A stretch of DNA of 64,000 nt, taken from assembly GCF_900129935.1 (NCBI RefSeq), contig NZ_FQXJ01000006.1, positions 1 to 64,000 of the forward strand, read 5' to 3'. The notes under the pieces were generated by a model. That model saw nothing but the letters and a program-made list of their open reading frames with translations. It did not search any database and was not told the DNA's origin. Position numbers and translations under genes: made by a program. This DNA is from Desulfosporosinus lacus DSM 15449 (GTDB taxonomy: Bacteria; Bacillota; Desulfitobacteriia; Desulfitobacteriales; Desulfitobacteriaceae). Shown here one piece after another: positions 7,794-15,017 of the stretch. Each line of letters opens with the position of its first letter. Within the stretch, counting starts at the first letter, position 1.

Positions 7794-8222
7794 TCAATTC
7801 ATGATGGTTGGTTCTATTCCTTCAATTAATGCGTTTCGAGCAGCTTCCAGCTTACCTTCCAACTTACCTTCCAACTTACCTTCTAGCTTGGCCTTTTCTG
7901 CCACAATAGGATCATACAAGGTTCTCGTCATGCTCAGCACCTCCTCGTTTAGCCTTTCATCGTTTACATATCTGCTGTTTAAATATCTGAAGAGTTCTTC
8001 ATTTGCTAAGAGCATTTTGTGCAGATCTTCTCCGTCTATTTCCTCAGCTTGAAATAGTCTAACTGCTTCATTGGATATGCTTTCCACAATCTGTTGGGCT
8101 TTTTTGATTAACTCCCTAAGTTCTTGTTCTGTATGGTTCCTTCTATTTTTGATTGTCTCCATTTGATAGCGCAACTTAAATACCTGCAATGGCAAGAGTG
8201 GGTAGAGCCTTGAGTAACTTTC
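7794..8222 (-). pseudogene. N-terminally truncated Rpn/PD-(D/E)XK nuclease-family protein
   Basis: C-terminal part of a recombination-promoting nuclease (Rpn, YhgA-like transposase) family protein. The open frame begins just after the DUF3102 stop with LYPLLPLQVFKLRYQMETIK. It continues through QELRELIKKAQQIVESISNE and EEVLSMTRTLYDP, typical of the region after the nuclease core. The catalytic N-terminal core is missing and no ribosome site is seen. A 12-bp repeat encodes KLEG four times near the C-terminus (about 7848-7895), a site prone to length change. Confidence 0.6.
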
Positions 8223-8225
8223 CGA

Positions 8226-9158
8226 TCAGAGCTTTTCCCGCAACGCCTTGTGGAGAAAGTCATCGATCTTTTCCTTGTATAAGTTATGCAGCTCCGGGTT
8301 TGTTCCGGCAAACCGGGTCATTTCATAGGCTAATTCCTTAAAGATCTTGAAGAGACTGTCATATAAAAAGGCGATTTTATTGGCCTCAGCCCTGCCATAG
8401 GCTTCATTCAGAGTCGCCTCCATTTGTTTAATGGCTTTGTAGCCCGTTCGCTCTTTCAGCTTGTCGTAGGAGGCTTGTTTATTTTCAATCTCCTGCTCCA
8501 ATCTATTTTTCTCCAGCTTTAGCTCATGGGTTTCGGCTTTCAGGCTATCCCGTTCTTCGGCCAACCGGGCGTTCTGATCCTTTTCCCTGTCCAGATCCTC
8601 ACGGAGAACTACGCTCTCCTGTCTGACCTGATCCCGTTCGGCCACGGCCTGCTCCCTTACCTTCTGCGCCTCTTGCCGCTGCTCAACGGCCTCTTTCAGC
8701 TCCCGGGTGCTCATGCTTTCCACATCCGCCTCCATAAGGAACTGAACCCGCTCTTCCTTGGGAAGCCCTAAAAGAATCAGGGCTTGCGCCGTCGTCATCT
8801 GCGGCAGAATCCGGCCCGTTTCTTCAATCTGAATCCCATCCCCGCCTTGAGCCACCGCCTGATCCTGGGGGGACTCCCCGGCTGCGGGCAGGAGAAAATA
8901 TTCTCCATAAGCATCAAAGAGCTGCATGAAACGCTGGGCTGTTCTTGGGGAGTAATTGACCGATGCTTCCAGCCACTGCCCCCACTCTCCAGTGGGAAGT
9001 ACGGATCGCACCTCTCTCAGCCTGCGCCCGATTTCGATGGCATGGGCAAGGAAAATTTTCTCCATCTGCCGCTTTAGTGTGTTAATCTCAGAGGCAATCA
9101 CCACGGGGGTCCGGTTGGCCGCCAATTCATCCATCATTCCATCCATCCTCTCCTGCAC
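8226..9158 (-). CDS. DUF3102 domain-containing protein
   Basis: About 310 residues from GTG at 9158; ATG at 9137 (MMDELAANRT, after AGGAGAGG) is an equally good start. Residues about 20-95 form the DUF3102 domain, including HAIEIGRRLREVRSVLPTGE and VNYSPRTAQRFMQLFDAYGE, which resembles a helix-turn-helix. A region with TTAQALILLGLPKEERVQFL follows. Residues about 160-245 are a long charged coiled coil, then a helical C-terminus. Such proteins occur on Firmicute mobile DNA; the function is unknown. A frameshifted fragment of a relative is at 58785-59000. Confidence 0.8.
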   Translation of the reverse strand: MQERMDGMMDELAANRTPVVIASEINTLKRQMEKIFLAHAIEIGRRLREVRSVLPTGEWGQWLEASVNYSPRTAQRFMQLFDAYGEYFLLPAAGESPQDQAVAQGGDGIQIEETGRILPQMTTAQALILLGLPKEERVQFLMEADVESMSTRELKEAVEQRQEAQKVREQAVAERDQVRQESVVLREDLDREKDQNARLAEERDSLKAETHELKLEKNRLEQEIENKQASYDKLKERTGYKAIKQMEATLNEAYGRAEANKIAFLYDSLFKIFKELAYEMTRFAGTNPELHNLYKEKIDDFLHKALREKL

Positions 9159-9223
9159 CCGGCAAATCTTCTTTCGGTTCTACCCATAGCATATGATTCG
9201 CCCGCTGAAGGTGACAGCCGGCA

Positions 9224-9272
9224 CGAGCATGTCCCAGAACGCGACACGTTGTCGCGTTCTGGGACATGCTCG
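9224..9272. repeat. Long perfect inverted repeat B (23-bp arms, 3-nt loop)
   Basis: CGAGCATGTCCCAGAACGCG (first 20 of the 23-bp left arm) is matched perfectly by 9250-9272 around CGT. It lies between the divergent DUF3102 and DUF1659 genes. ATTTCCCCATTTTTTT follows on the plus strand, so it could terminate plus-strand readthrough, but the stem is far longer than typical. Confidence 0.8.
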
Positions 9273-9277
9273 ATTTC

Positions 9278-9415
9278 CCCATTTTTTTAACCAAGCTGTA
9301 ACCTCCAGGGAAATAATACCATAAGATACAGAGACAGGCCGAATATCCGGTCTGCCAATAAAACAAGGAGTTGAATTGGATGGCTATTATTGCTGAACCT
9401 CTGAATTCAGGACTG
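9278..9415 (+). repeat. Direct repeat copy 1: leader and 5' end of the DUF1659 gene
   Basis: This 138-bp stretch, from CCCATTTTTTTAACCAAGCT to the codons ending CAGGACTG, is repeated at 10447-10582 with about 85-90% identity by eye. The two copies flank the acetyltransferase gene and the rest of the DUF1659/DUF2922 pair. Confidence 0.8.
9301..9328 (+). promoter_or_regulatory. Possible sigma-K/E-type sporulation promoter
   Basis: ACC (9301-9303), a 16-bp spacer, then CATAAGATA (9320-9328) match the sigma-K pattern AC-N16-CATAnnnTA. The same arrangement (ACC-N16-CATAAGCTA) is kept in the repeat copy at 10447-10582. No better sigma-A promoter was seen. Sporulation expression is inferred from motif matching only. 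Confidence 0.35.
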
Positions 9416-9604
9416 GTGATAGTCTATCAGGACGGAACCACTCCCGCAGGCGCTCCGGTGAACCGCCAAAAAAGCATCAGTTATGTGCGGTCCGATGCTT
9501 CAGAGGAAGCGCTTTATGAAATCGCCCAGGATTTGTTCAGCCTTTCCCTTCATCCGGTCATAGATGTACTGCTGAAAAAGAATTTCCGTCTGCTGGAAGA
9601 ATAA
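9380..9604 (+). CDS. DUF1659 domain protein
   Basis: A 74-residue protein from the ATG at 9380, which follows AAGGAG at the right spacing; the upstream TTG is not used. It reads MAIIAEPLNSGLVIVYQDGT and ends VIDVLLKKNFRLLEE. DUF1659 proteins are small Firmicute proteins of unknown function that nearly always sit beside a DUF2922 gene, as here. Expression in sporulation is possible from the promoter motif upstream. Confidence 0.85.
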   Translation: MAIIAEPLNSGLVIVYQDGTTPAGAPVNRQKSISYVRSDASEEALYEIAQDLFSLSLHPVIDVLLKKNFRLLEE

Positions 9605-9637
9605 GGGGTATGACAATCAGAGAAAGGAGGCAGCCCC

Positions 9638-9877
9638 ATGGGTATTTCAACGAATAAGATCCTTAAGCTCAGCTTCGCTACGGCAGGCGGAAAAACGTTC
9701 ACTTTGTCGATTCCCAATCCCCGGGAGGATTTGAGCCAAGCTGAAATTCTCACTATCATGAATAACCTCATAACGAAAGACATTTTGATCACGACCAGCG
9801 GTGCCATCACCGGGGTCAAGGATGCGAAGGTCATTGATACCGTCATCAATGATTTACTCGACCCGCCTCAGACTTAA
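9638..9877 (+). CDS. DUF2922 domain protein
   Basis: A 79-residue protein starting at the ATG after AGAAAGGAGG. It begins MGISTNKILKLSFATAGGKT and contains the DUF2922 hallmark FTLSIPNPREDLS and the ending GAITGVKDAKVIDTVINDLL. It is cotranscribed with the DUF1659 gene 33 bp upstream. The function is unknown; both proteins are predicted small and cytoplasmic. Confidence 0.85.
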   Translation: MGISTNKILKLSFATAGGKTFTLSIPNPREDLSQAEILTIMNNLITKDILITTSGAITGVKDAKVIDTVINDLLDPPQT

Positions 9878-9920
9878 AAGCACCGAGTGCCCTCTGGGGC
9901 TCAAAAGGATTCCATTGGAC

Positions 9921-9946
9921 TGCCGGCCAAGGTCTCTTGGCCGGCA
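9921..9946. terminator. Hairpin between convergent genes
   Basis: TGCCGGCCAAG and CTTGGCCGGCA form an 11-bp GC-rich stem with a GTCT loop between the DUF2922 gene and the convergent acetyltransferase. It probably terminates both despite weak T-runs. Confidence 0.6.
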
Positions 9947-9950
9947 AATT

Positions 9951-10385
9951 TCATAAATCATACGAGAACAAATAAGCTCTTTTTTCAAAGCCAAGTTTAA
10001 TGTAAAACTCATGCGCTTTTTTACGCGGAAATCCGGAATCCAGTTCTATTCGTTTCATTCCTTGCTCTTTTGATCTCTGTATGCACTCGTTAATTAGTGC
10101 CGAACCATATCCTTTCCCACGCTGGTTTTCGTTAATAACCATAGCATAGATGTATGAAATATATCCTTCCTGCCATAGGTTATTAACAATTGCGTAGGCG
10201 CAAAAACCGATTACTTTTTCATCTAAAACCACACATAGTAATTCATCCGTCTGGGAAATCACTCCTCTATCGTATACTGCCTTGAGTGCCGACCGATTTA
10301 TCACCTTGGTTGGCCATAATTGCTTAAACAGAGGATAAACGCTTTCGAAATCATCAAGCAACGCATTTCTTATCGAAATATTCAT
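9951..10385 (-). CDS. GNAT-family N-acetyltransferase
   Basis: A 144-residue Gcn5-type acetyltransferase from the ATG at 10385, which follows GGGAGGG; the longer frame to 10451 lacks a ribosome site. Visible are the acetyl-CoA binding loop QRGKGYGSALINECIQRSKE (R/QxxGxG/A motif) and the C-terminal EFYIKLGFEKRAYLFSYDL typical of small-molecule or amino-acid acetyltransferases. It lies between two copies of the DUF1659 leader repeat, as if brought in with the duplication. The substrate is unknown. Confidence 0.85.
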   Translation of the reverse strand: MNISIRNALLDDFESVYPLFKQLWPTKVINRSALKAVYDRGVISQTDELLCVVLDEKVIGFCAYAIVNNLWQEGYISYIYAMVINENQRGKGYGSALINECIQRSKEQGMKRIELDSGFPRKKAHEFYIKLGFEKRAYLFSYDL

Positions 10386-10446
10386 TTTGTTCCCTCCCGC
10401 ACTGTTACAATAAATACGCCTAAACCCTTTATTTGTTACCTCTTTA

Positions 10447-10582
10447 CCCATTTTTCAACCAAGCTGTAACCTCCGTGAAAATAAAACCATAAGCTACAGA
10501 GAAAGGCCGAATATCCGGTCGCCAATAAAACAAGGAGTTAAATTAGATGGCTATTATTGCCGAGCCTCTGTATTCAGGACTG
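10447..10582 (+). pseudogene. Truncated duplicate of the DUF1659 gene leader (direct repeat copy 2)
   Basis: This repeats 9278-9415, including the sigma-K-like promoter, the ribosome site AAGGAG and the first codons (MAIIAEPLYSGL). Homology stops at GGACTG and the reading frame dissolves. Sequence from 10583 to 10645 holds no gene. Confidence 0.8.
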
Positions 10583-10645
10583 TTTTCACGCTCCTTTATG
10601 CCCTATTTTATTGTTTAGGAAAGAGCGTTTCAATAACTTAATACG

Positions 10646-10687
10646 ATCAAAGACGGCGACCGGCAATTGCCGGTCGCCGTCTTTGAT
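10646..10687 (+). terminator. 42-bp perfect palindrome C, probable strong terminator
   Basis: ATCAAAGACGGCGACCGGCA (left part) is self-complementary through the centre CAA|TTG with 21-bp arms and no loop, followed by TATTTTCG. It stands after the broken DUF1659 copy and before the convergent OsmC gene. Confidence 0.75.
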
Positions 10688-10766
10688 TATTTTCGGGCTG
10701 GCTTACTGCGACAACCCCTGGTCTATGTCTTGCGCCTCTTCTACAGTATTCAGTTAAATTAATTAT

Positions 10767-11174
10767 CTAATCAATTAGTTGTTTGACCCCATTTATAGAA
10801 CATGACACCTCAATGTCAGCGCTTAATTTCATGATATTAAACACAGTACAATACTGCTCCACAAGCTTTATCGCTCTGACCACTTTAGATTCCAAGCCTT
10901 CATTCACTTCTATATGATAATTTAAAGCAATCTTTGAAAACAACTTCGGAGGTTCGGGTTCCCGCTCTGCCTCTGCTTCCATGCTAATGCTCTTGACCTT
11001 AATCCTCATCTTTTCAATAATTTCCAGGAAAACCCCCTGACTGCAGCCGATTAACCCTGCTAATAGCAGATCTGTCGGTCTCGGTCCTTTCTCATCAATG
11101 TGCAAATTAACATCTTGGTTAAAAAAAACACTGTTTTTTTGGCCGCCTTGCCAGACGCTGGACACTTTCTGCAT
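10767..11174 (-). CDS. OsmC-family protein
   Basis: A 135-residue OsmC/Ohr-superfamily protein. The two redox cysteines are in LIGCSQGVFLEIIEKM and VEQYCTVFNIMKLSADIEVS, the positions used for thiol-dependent peroxide reduction. The N-terminal strand is SSVWQGGQKNSVFF. Similar YhfA-type members are less well characterised than Ohr/OsmC. It is the second gene behind an AraC regulator on the same strand, divergent from an SDR gene, suggesting a redox or xenobiotic response cluster. Confidence 0.85.
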   Translation of the reverse strand: MQKVSSVWQGGQKNSVFFNQDVNLHIDEKGPRPTDLLLAGLIGCSQGVFLEIIEKMRIKVKSISMEAEAEREPEPPKLFSKIALNYHIEVNEGLESKVVRAIKLVEQYCTVFNIMKLSADIEVSCSINGVKQLID

Positions 11175-11247
11175 TGAATACTCCTCCTATTTCCATGACA
11201 GCCTGCAGCTAAGGTTTCGAGGTGATCTGTTTATCGCGAACTGCCGG

Positions 11248-12141
11248 CTAATCCCTTGCGTTTTCGATGAGTCTAAGTTTTTCAGTGTCCCGGGCTGGAG
11301 ATGAACCGAAGAATCGGGAGTACTCCCGATTAAACTGTGAGGGACTCTGATAGCCGACTTGATATGCGGCACCGGCTACAGCATAGCCCTCAAAGGCAAT
11401 GAGGTTTCTAGCCTCCAAAAGCCTTAATTGCTTTTGAAATTGAATCGGGCTTAAACCCGTTGCCCTTTTAAACTGACGGTGAAACGTATTTATTGCCATC
11501 CCGGATTTTGCTGCCATCTCACTGATGTCTACCTGCCTCGTATAGTTAACGCGAAGCCATTTTACAGTCTGAGAAATCCTGGCGAAATTACTTTCTTGCA
11601 AGCCAAGCTGCCTCAGATACCATCCCTGGGGTCCCATCAGAACCCGATAAAGAATCTCCCGTTCATAAGCCGGGGCAAGAGCGGGAATATCTCTTAATGT
11701 TCTCGTTAATCGCAATAAGCGCAGCCATGCCTCCATCAATTCAAGGTCTATTTTACAAGCTCCGAAATGTTCAGAAGCAGTTGGAATGAGATCTTCAGGA
11801 AGGTCTCTTAATAAACTCTGAAGGACAGTCTGATTCAGCTCAAGACCAAGAGACATGTAAGGACGACCCTCACTGTCCGGATGTACACTCGCCGTTGCGG
11901 GAACATGCAGCGGCAACACGTAATATGAAGGCCCTGCCATAATAGTGCTGCGCTCCCCAATGGAAAGAATCTTTGTTCCTTGAATCGTAAAACCAATCAA
12001 TGGCTTGTAGAGGGCTGCAAGTTGATGGGCGGGAATGTCTCCCTTAATCATACTTAGCCCCGGTACTCCGGTTTCCATGGGTCGAGTGCCTGCTTCTTTC
12101 ATCAGATCGATAATTTCATCTAAAACGTTATTCATATCCAT
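11248..12141 (-). CDS. AraC-family transcriptional regulator with AraC_N domain
   Basis: A 297-residue activator/repressor. The N-terminal half (about 20-170) is a cupin-like AraC_N ligand domain with PLIGFTIQGTKILSIGE and YYVLPLHVPATASVHP. The C-terminal 100 residues contain two AraC helix-turn-helix units (ISEMAAKSGMAINTFHRQFK and AGAAYQVGYQSPSQFNREYS). It is transcribed divergently from the SDR gene 211 bp away. AraC_N regulators commonly control an adjacent oxidoreductase, here the SDR and probably osmC. Confidence 0.92.
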   Translation of the reverse strand: MDMNNVLDEIIDLMKEAGTRPMETGVPGLSMIKGDIPAHQLAALYKPLIGFTIQGTKILSIGERSTIMAGPSYYVLPLHVPATASVHPDSEGRPYMSLGLELNQTVLQSLLRDLPEDLIPTASEHFGACKIDLELMEAWLRLLRLTRTLRDIPALAPAYEREILYRVLMGPQGWYLRQLGLQESNFARISQTVKWLRVNYTRQVDISEMAAKSGMAINTFHRQFKRATGLSPIQFQKQLRLLEARNLIAFEGYAVAGAAYQVGYQSPSQFNREYSRFFGSSPARDTEKLRLIENARD

Positions 12142-12351
12142 AGTCTATCACACGCCTTGCTGTTTTCCAATACAAGACTGAAACCTTGCGGCATTTTCAG
12201 GCTATTTTTATATTGACACAGCAGATAATACCGGCGTTTAAAAATCGTCATTTGGTGGTTTTAGGCAATCAAAGGGCACCATTGGATCTAGGTTATTTGA
12301 GCAGAAACGACTAAAATAGAATTCAGATCGGACAACAAAAAGGAGGACCTT

Positions 12352-13107
12352 ATGAAAATAGCAATCGTAACAGGCGGAAGTAACGGCATCGGCAAAGCGA
12401 CCGCCCTTGAGCTTGGCAAGCGCGGAATCAGCGTCATTCTCACCTACAATTCCTATCAGGATAGAGCAGAAGCTGTCGTTAAGGAGATTGAGAAGAATAC
12501 AGGAGTTCGGGCTGCAGCACTGAAGTTAGATCTGACTCAACTATCAACCTTCGAAGGTTTCGTTCTGGAAGTGAAAAAGAGCCTCAAAGAAATTGGGAAC
12601 AGAACGACTTTTGACTATCTAGTTAATAATGGCGGCGTTGGCGGGCCCATGATGTTCACTGAAATGAGCGAAGCGTACTTCGACAAGATTCTAAATACGA
12701 ACTTCAAGGGACCGGTTTTTTTAACCCAACTCCTCGTCCCCTTCATGGAGGATGCCGGAGCCATCGTCAATACCACGAGTACAGCCAAAAACCAATCATT
12801 TCCCGGCTACTCCGCCTACGGCTCCATAAAAGCAGCCTTCTCATCCTGGACTCGCTACATTGCCAAAGAACTTGCCCCCCGCAAAATCCGGGTCAACGCA
12901 GTTTCCCCCGGTCCTACCCACAGCAATTTTGGTGATGGAGCATTCGATAAACATCCTGAATTTATCCAGCCGCTGGCTGAGCAATCTGTGTTTGGCAGAA
13001 TCGGCCAACCCGAAGATCTTGCCAAGGTGATTATGAACCTATTGTCCGATGATTTCGGCTGGGTTACAGCCCAGGACATTGAAGTGTCCGGCGGACATTT
13101 GCTTTAA
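12352..13107 (+). CDS. Short-chain dehydrogenase/reductase
   Basis: A 251-residue classical SDR oxidoreductase. The dinucleotide-binding motif is VTGGSNGIGKATALELG (TGxxxGIG), followed by an NNGG strand (YLVNNGGVGGP), a catalytic Ser region (VNTTSTAKN) and YSAYGSIKAAF, giving the Y-x3-K pair. The proline-glycine motif is VNAVSPGPT. Preference for NADP(H) is plausible from the GGS-N loop but not proven. It has an AAAGGAGG ribosome site, a divergent AraC partner and a strong terminator at 13119. An 88-bp fragment of a relative lies at 18598. Confidence 0.92.
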   Translation: MKIAIVTGGSNGIGKATALELGKRGISVILTYNSYQDRAEAVVKEIEKNTGVRAAALKLDLTQLSTFEGFVLEVKKSLKEIGNRTTFDYLVNNGGVGGPMMFTEMSEAYFDKILNTNFKGPVFLTQLLVPFMEDAGAIVNTTSTAKNQSFPGYSAYGSIKAAFSSWTRYIAKELAPRKIRVNAVSPGPTHSNFGDGAFDKHPEFIQPLAEQSVFGRIGQPEDLAKVIMNLLSDDFGWVTAQDIEVSGGHLL

Positions 13108-13118
13108 GAATGTAAGGA

Positions 13119-13177
13119 AAAATTCGGCAGTTTTGAGGTGACTAATCTGGATTAGTCACTTCGAAACGCCGAATTTT
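13119..13177 (+). terminator. Terminator of the SDR gene
   Basis: AAAATTCGGC and GCCGAATTTT are the outer part of a stem of about 25 bp that also includes GTGACTAAT/ATTAGTCAC around a 4-nt loop, followed by ACATTT. Confidence 0.8.
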
Positions 13178-13212
13178 ACATTTAACTTCCCGAAAGTTTT
13201 AGACAAACATCG

Positions 13213-13290
13213 CCAAAGGACGAGTGGTTGCCGAAGCTACCCCGGACGAGTTGAAACGCTCCGTGGGCAGCAGTTCGCTGCGCATACCTA
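13213..13290 (+). pseudogene. Fragment of a DrrA-type ABC transporter ATPase
   Basis: The plus strand reads GRVVAEATPDELKRSVGSSS, matching the post-Walker C-terminal tail of DrrA-like drug-export ATPases (usual form GRIVAEGTPDELKxxVGG). Nothing else of the ATPase is present. It lies between the SDR terminator and an unassigned minus-strand frame. Confidence 0.5.
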
Positions 13291-13491
13291 CGTCTTGGGC
13301 TTTAAGCCGTCGGAACAAAAGCGCTTGCCTAAACCCGTTATCAGCTTTCTTAAAACTTTAGCATAAAATCCGTTCATCCTTTCCGCATTCCGAAGCTCAT
13401 AAAGCAGATACAGATAATCCAACCCCTCATCCTTGCAATAGAGGATTAAGCCAATGTATGCAGTGACCCATACTTGGTTTTTTGTTTCCAA
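13288..13491 (-). CDS. Hypothetical 67-aa frame, possibly a gene fragment
   Basis: Open frame beginning TTG without a convincing ribosome site. It contains VWVTAYIGLILYCKDEGLDY and LYELRNAERMNGFYAKVLRK, which look protein-like but match no family I can name. It could be the C-terminal remnant of a decayed gene, because the frames just upstream also look partly coding. Weakly supported. Confidence 0.2.
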   Translation of the reverse strand: METKNQVWVTAYIGLILYCKDEGLDYLYLLYELRNAERMNGFYAKVLRKLITGLGKRFCSDGLKPKT

Positions 13492-13596
13492 TTTGATGGT
13501 TGTTTAATTTTATGGAGCCAAGCGCTTGTAACCGGATCATAGTTAATCCTCCCTTCATAGTTTGAATAGCTGTTGTTCCATGCGAAAGTCCAAAAA

Positions 13597-13643
13597 TATA
13601 AAGGCGGTTAAGTCCCAGCTTTTGTGACTTAACCGCCTTTATA
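13597..13643 (-). terminator. Terminator of the sigma/anti-sigma operon
   Basis: TATAAAGGCGGTTAAGTC and GACTTAACCGCCTTTATA form a perfect 18-bp stem with an 11-nt loop, downstream of the anti-sigma gene. The stretch on the minus strand after the hairpin is T-rich. Confidence 0.8.
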
Positions 13644-13673
13644 CAACCGACTCATAGAGTAAGTTTAAACTTC

Positions 13674-14126
13674 TTAAAACTGAAACAAATATTTCAGCAA
13701 TAGATAAATACCCAGTATTGCAAAGACAATAATTGTCCCAATAGCTTTTCCCACAAAAAATCTACTCATACTTTTATCCCCCTTCCATTTAAACTTGAAT
13801 ATCAGTATCCCCACAATTACAGTACCTAGGAGAACCACTACTATGGGCATAAAGTTTGAAGACGTGTTTTTATTTAGTGCCATGCCAATAAATGCTCCAA
13901 AGAATAATAGGGCCGACGAGATAAGAAAAAGTTTTTTCTTAATTGAAACCAATACTCTTTTATCATCAACCTCTTTTTGGATTGGCAATGCCTCATGTCC
14001 AAACTCAAGTTTACAGCTTTCGCAGTTTTTTAGATGTTCCGAAACTAAATTAGTACTCTCTTGGCTGGCAACATTATCTTTCACAAGGGGTATCAAATCC
14101 CTTATTATCTCACAGGATGCCTTCAA
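13674..14126 (-). CDS. Anti-sigma factor with zinc-finger (zf-HC2) domain
   Basis: A 150-residue membrane anti-sigma factor. The N-terminal anti-sigma zinc motif is visible as SEHLKNCESC (H-x3-C-x2-C) within the first 40 residues. Three hydrophobic segments follow (about 66-86, 94-112, 124-145), so the protein spans the membrane several times rather than once. Its start overlaps the sigma gene stop by 4 bp (ATGA), the standard coupling. It presumably sequesters the ECF sigma factor until an envelope signal arrives. Confidence 0.85.
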   Translation of the reverse strand: MKASCEIIRDLIPLVKDNVASQESTNLVSEHLKNCESCKLEFGHEALPIQKEVDDKRVLVSIKKKLFLISSALLFFGAFIGMALNKNTSSNFMPIVVVLLGTVIVGILIFKFKWKGDKSMSRFFVGKAIGTIIVFAILGIYLLLKYLFQF

Positions 14127-14611
14127 ATCAATCCCTCCTTTTCCAAAACTGATTTAAGCCATTTTTTTGTTCTAAAATCTATGACTCTTGCTGAGTTTTC
14201 CGTAATACCTATTCTCTCGGAGATTTCAAAGTAACTTATCCCATTTACACGCATATTGATTATTTTTTGTGTTCGCTCATCTTTGGTTTTTAGCAGCTCA
14301 TAGACTCTATCGGCTATTTGCCTGGTAATGACGCGATCTAGGCTTCTGTCTGCTACATAGACATCTAAAAGATCACTATATTCCACCGCAGGTCTAGCTT
14401 TACGCAGGTTTTGCAGCCAGAGGTGGCGGGCAATCCCAAATAACCAAGTCTTAATGGAGGAATTGCCTTTAAAATTACCGATAGAGAAGATCGCCTTAAC
14501 AAAAGTCTCTGAGAGCAAATCTTCCGAAAGGGTAGGATCATGAGTCAAGCTTAACAGATAGCTATAGATATCTTGTTTATATTCAAAATACAGCGTTTCA
14601 ATTTGTTTCAT
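14123..14611 (-). CDS. ECF RNA polymerase sigma factor
   Basis: A 162-residue sigma-70 of the extracytoplasmic-function group. Region 2 contains YSYLLSLTHDPTLSEDLLSE TFVKAIF and region 2.4 IKTWLFGIARHLWLQNLRK. Region 4 has INMRVNGISYFEISERIGI and TENSARVIDFRTKKWLK. The ribosome site AAAGGGGGG precedes the ATG. Paired with the anti-sigma gene downstream. The target regulon is unknown; no clear ECF promoter (AAC/CGT) was identified upstream. Confidence 0.92.
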   Translation of the reverse strand: MKQIETLYFEYKQDIYSYLLSLTHDPTLSEDLLSETFVKAIFSIGNFKGNSSIKTWLFGIARHLWLQNLRKARPAVEYSDLLDVYVADRSLDRVITRQIADRVYELLKTKDERTQKIINMRVNGISYFEISERIGITENSARVIDFRTKKWLKSVLEKEGLI

Positions 14612-14956
14612 TAATACCCCCCTTTCATATAATGAGTCACATTTAGATAAAAAATATTACATGGTTTAACAAATTTAAGCATGCCAATTTTCCCCACAAC
14701 ATAAACATTGTGGGGAGATAACCATTTACCAAGATTTTTTAGACAGACCATTGGCGATTTTCTATGCTATCTTAGACAATATATTGTTTATATAAATGCA
14801 ACACCCTTTATTCCCGTCGAGAACAACATCTTTTTCGAAGAATTAAATAAGCACGACGCAATTGGCATGCTCATTTTCGTTATTACGTGCTTTTGCCAAG
14901 GATTTCAAACTTTGCATCTCCTTAAAGTAATACTACATAACCGATGGGGAGACAAA
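14612..14956. other. Intergenic stretch with one hairpin, no gene recognised
   Basis: Contains CCCCACAA-N8-TTGTGGGG (14692-14715), a perfect 8-bp stem without a T-run. The rest shows no recognisable protein in six frames; the 91-codon plus frame through it has no ribosome site and no family resemblance. Confidence 0.45.
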
Positions 14957-14957
14957 A

Positions 14958-14993
14958 AACGCACTCTCCCACCAGTAGGATAGATAGTGCGTT
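14958..14993 (-). terminator. Terminator of the AAA-subtilase operon
   Basis: AACGCACT and AGTGCGTT form an 8-bp stem; on the minus strand it is followed by TTTTTTG. It lies 25 bp past the subtilase stop. Confidence 0.75.
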
Positions 14994-15017
14994 GGCTGAC
15001 GTAATCTTTTACAATAT

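Noticed and set aside
7848-7895. Short tandem repeat as a CRISPR-like or VNTR locus.
   Set aside because: The 12-bp units are in frame and encode the KLEG repeats of the Rpn remnant. There are no spacers.
14708-14983. A 91-codon plus-strand frame in the gap before the subtilase.
   Set aside because: No ribosome site, no family resemblance, and it runs through the subtilase terminator.
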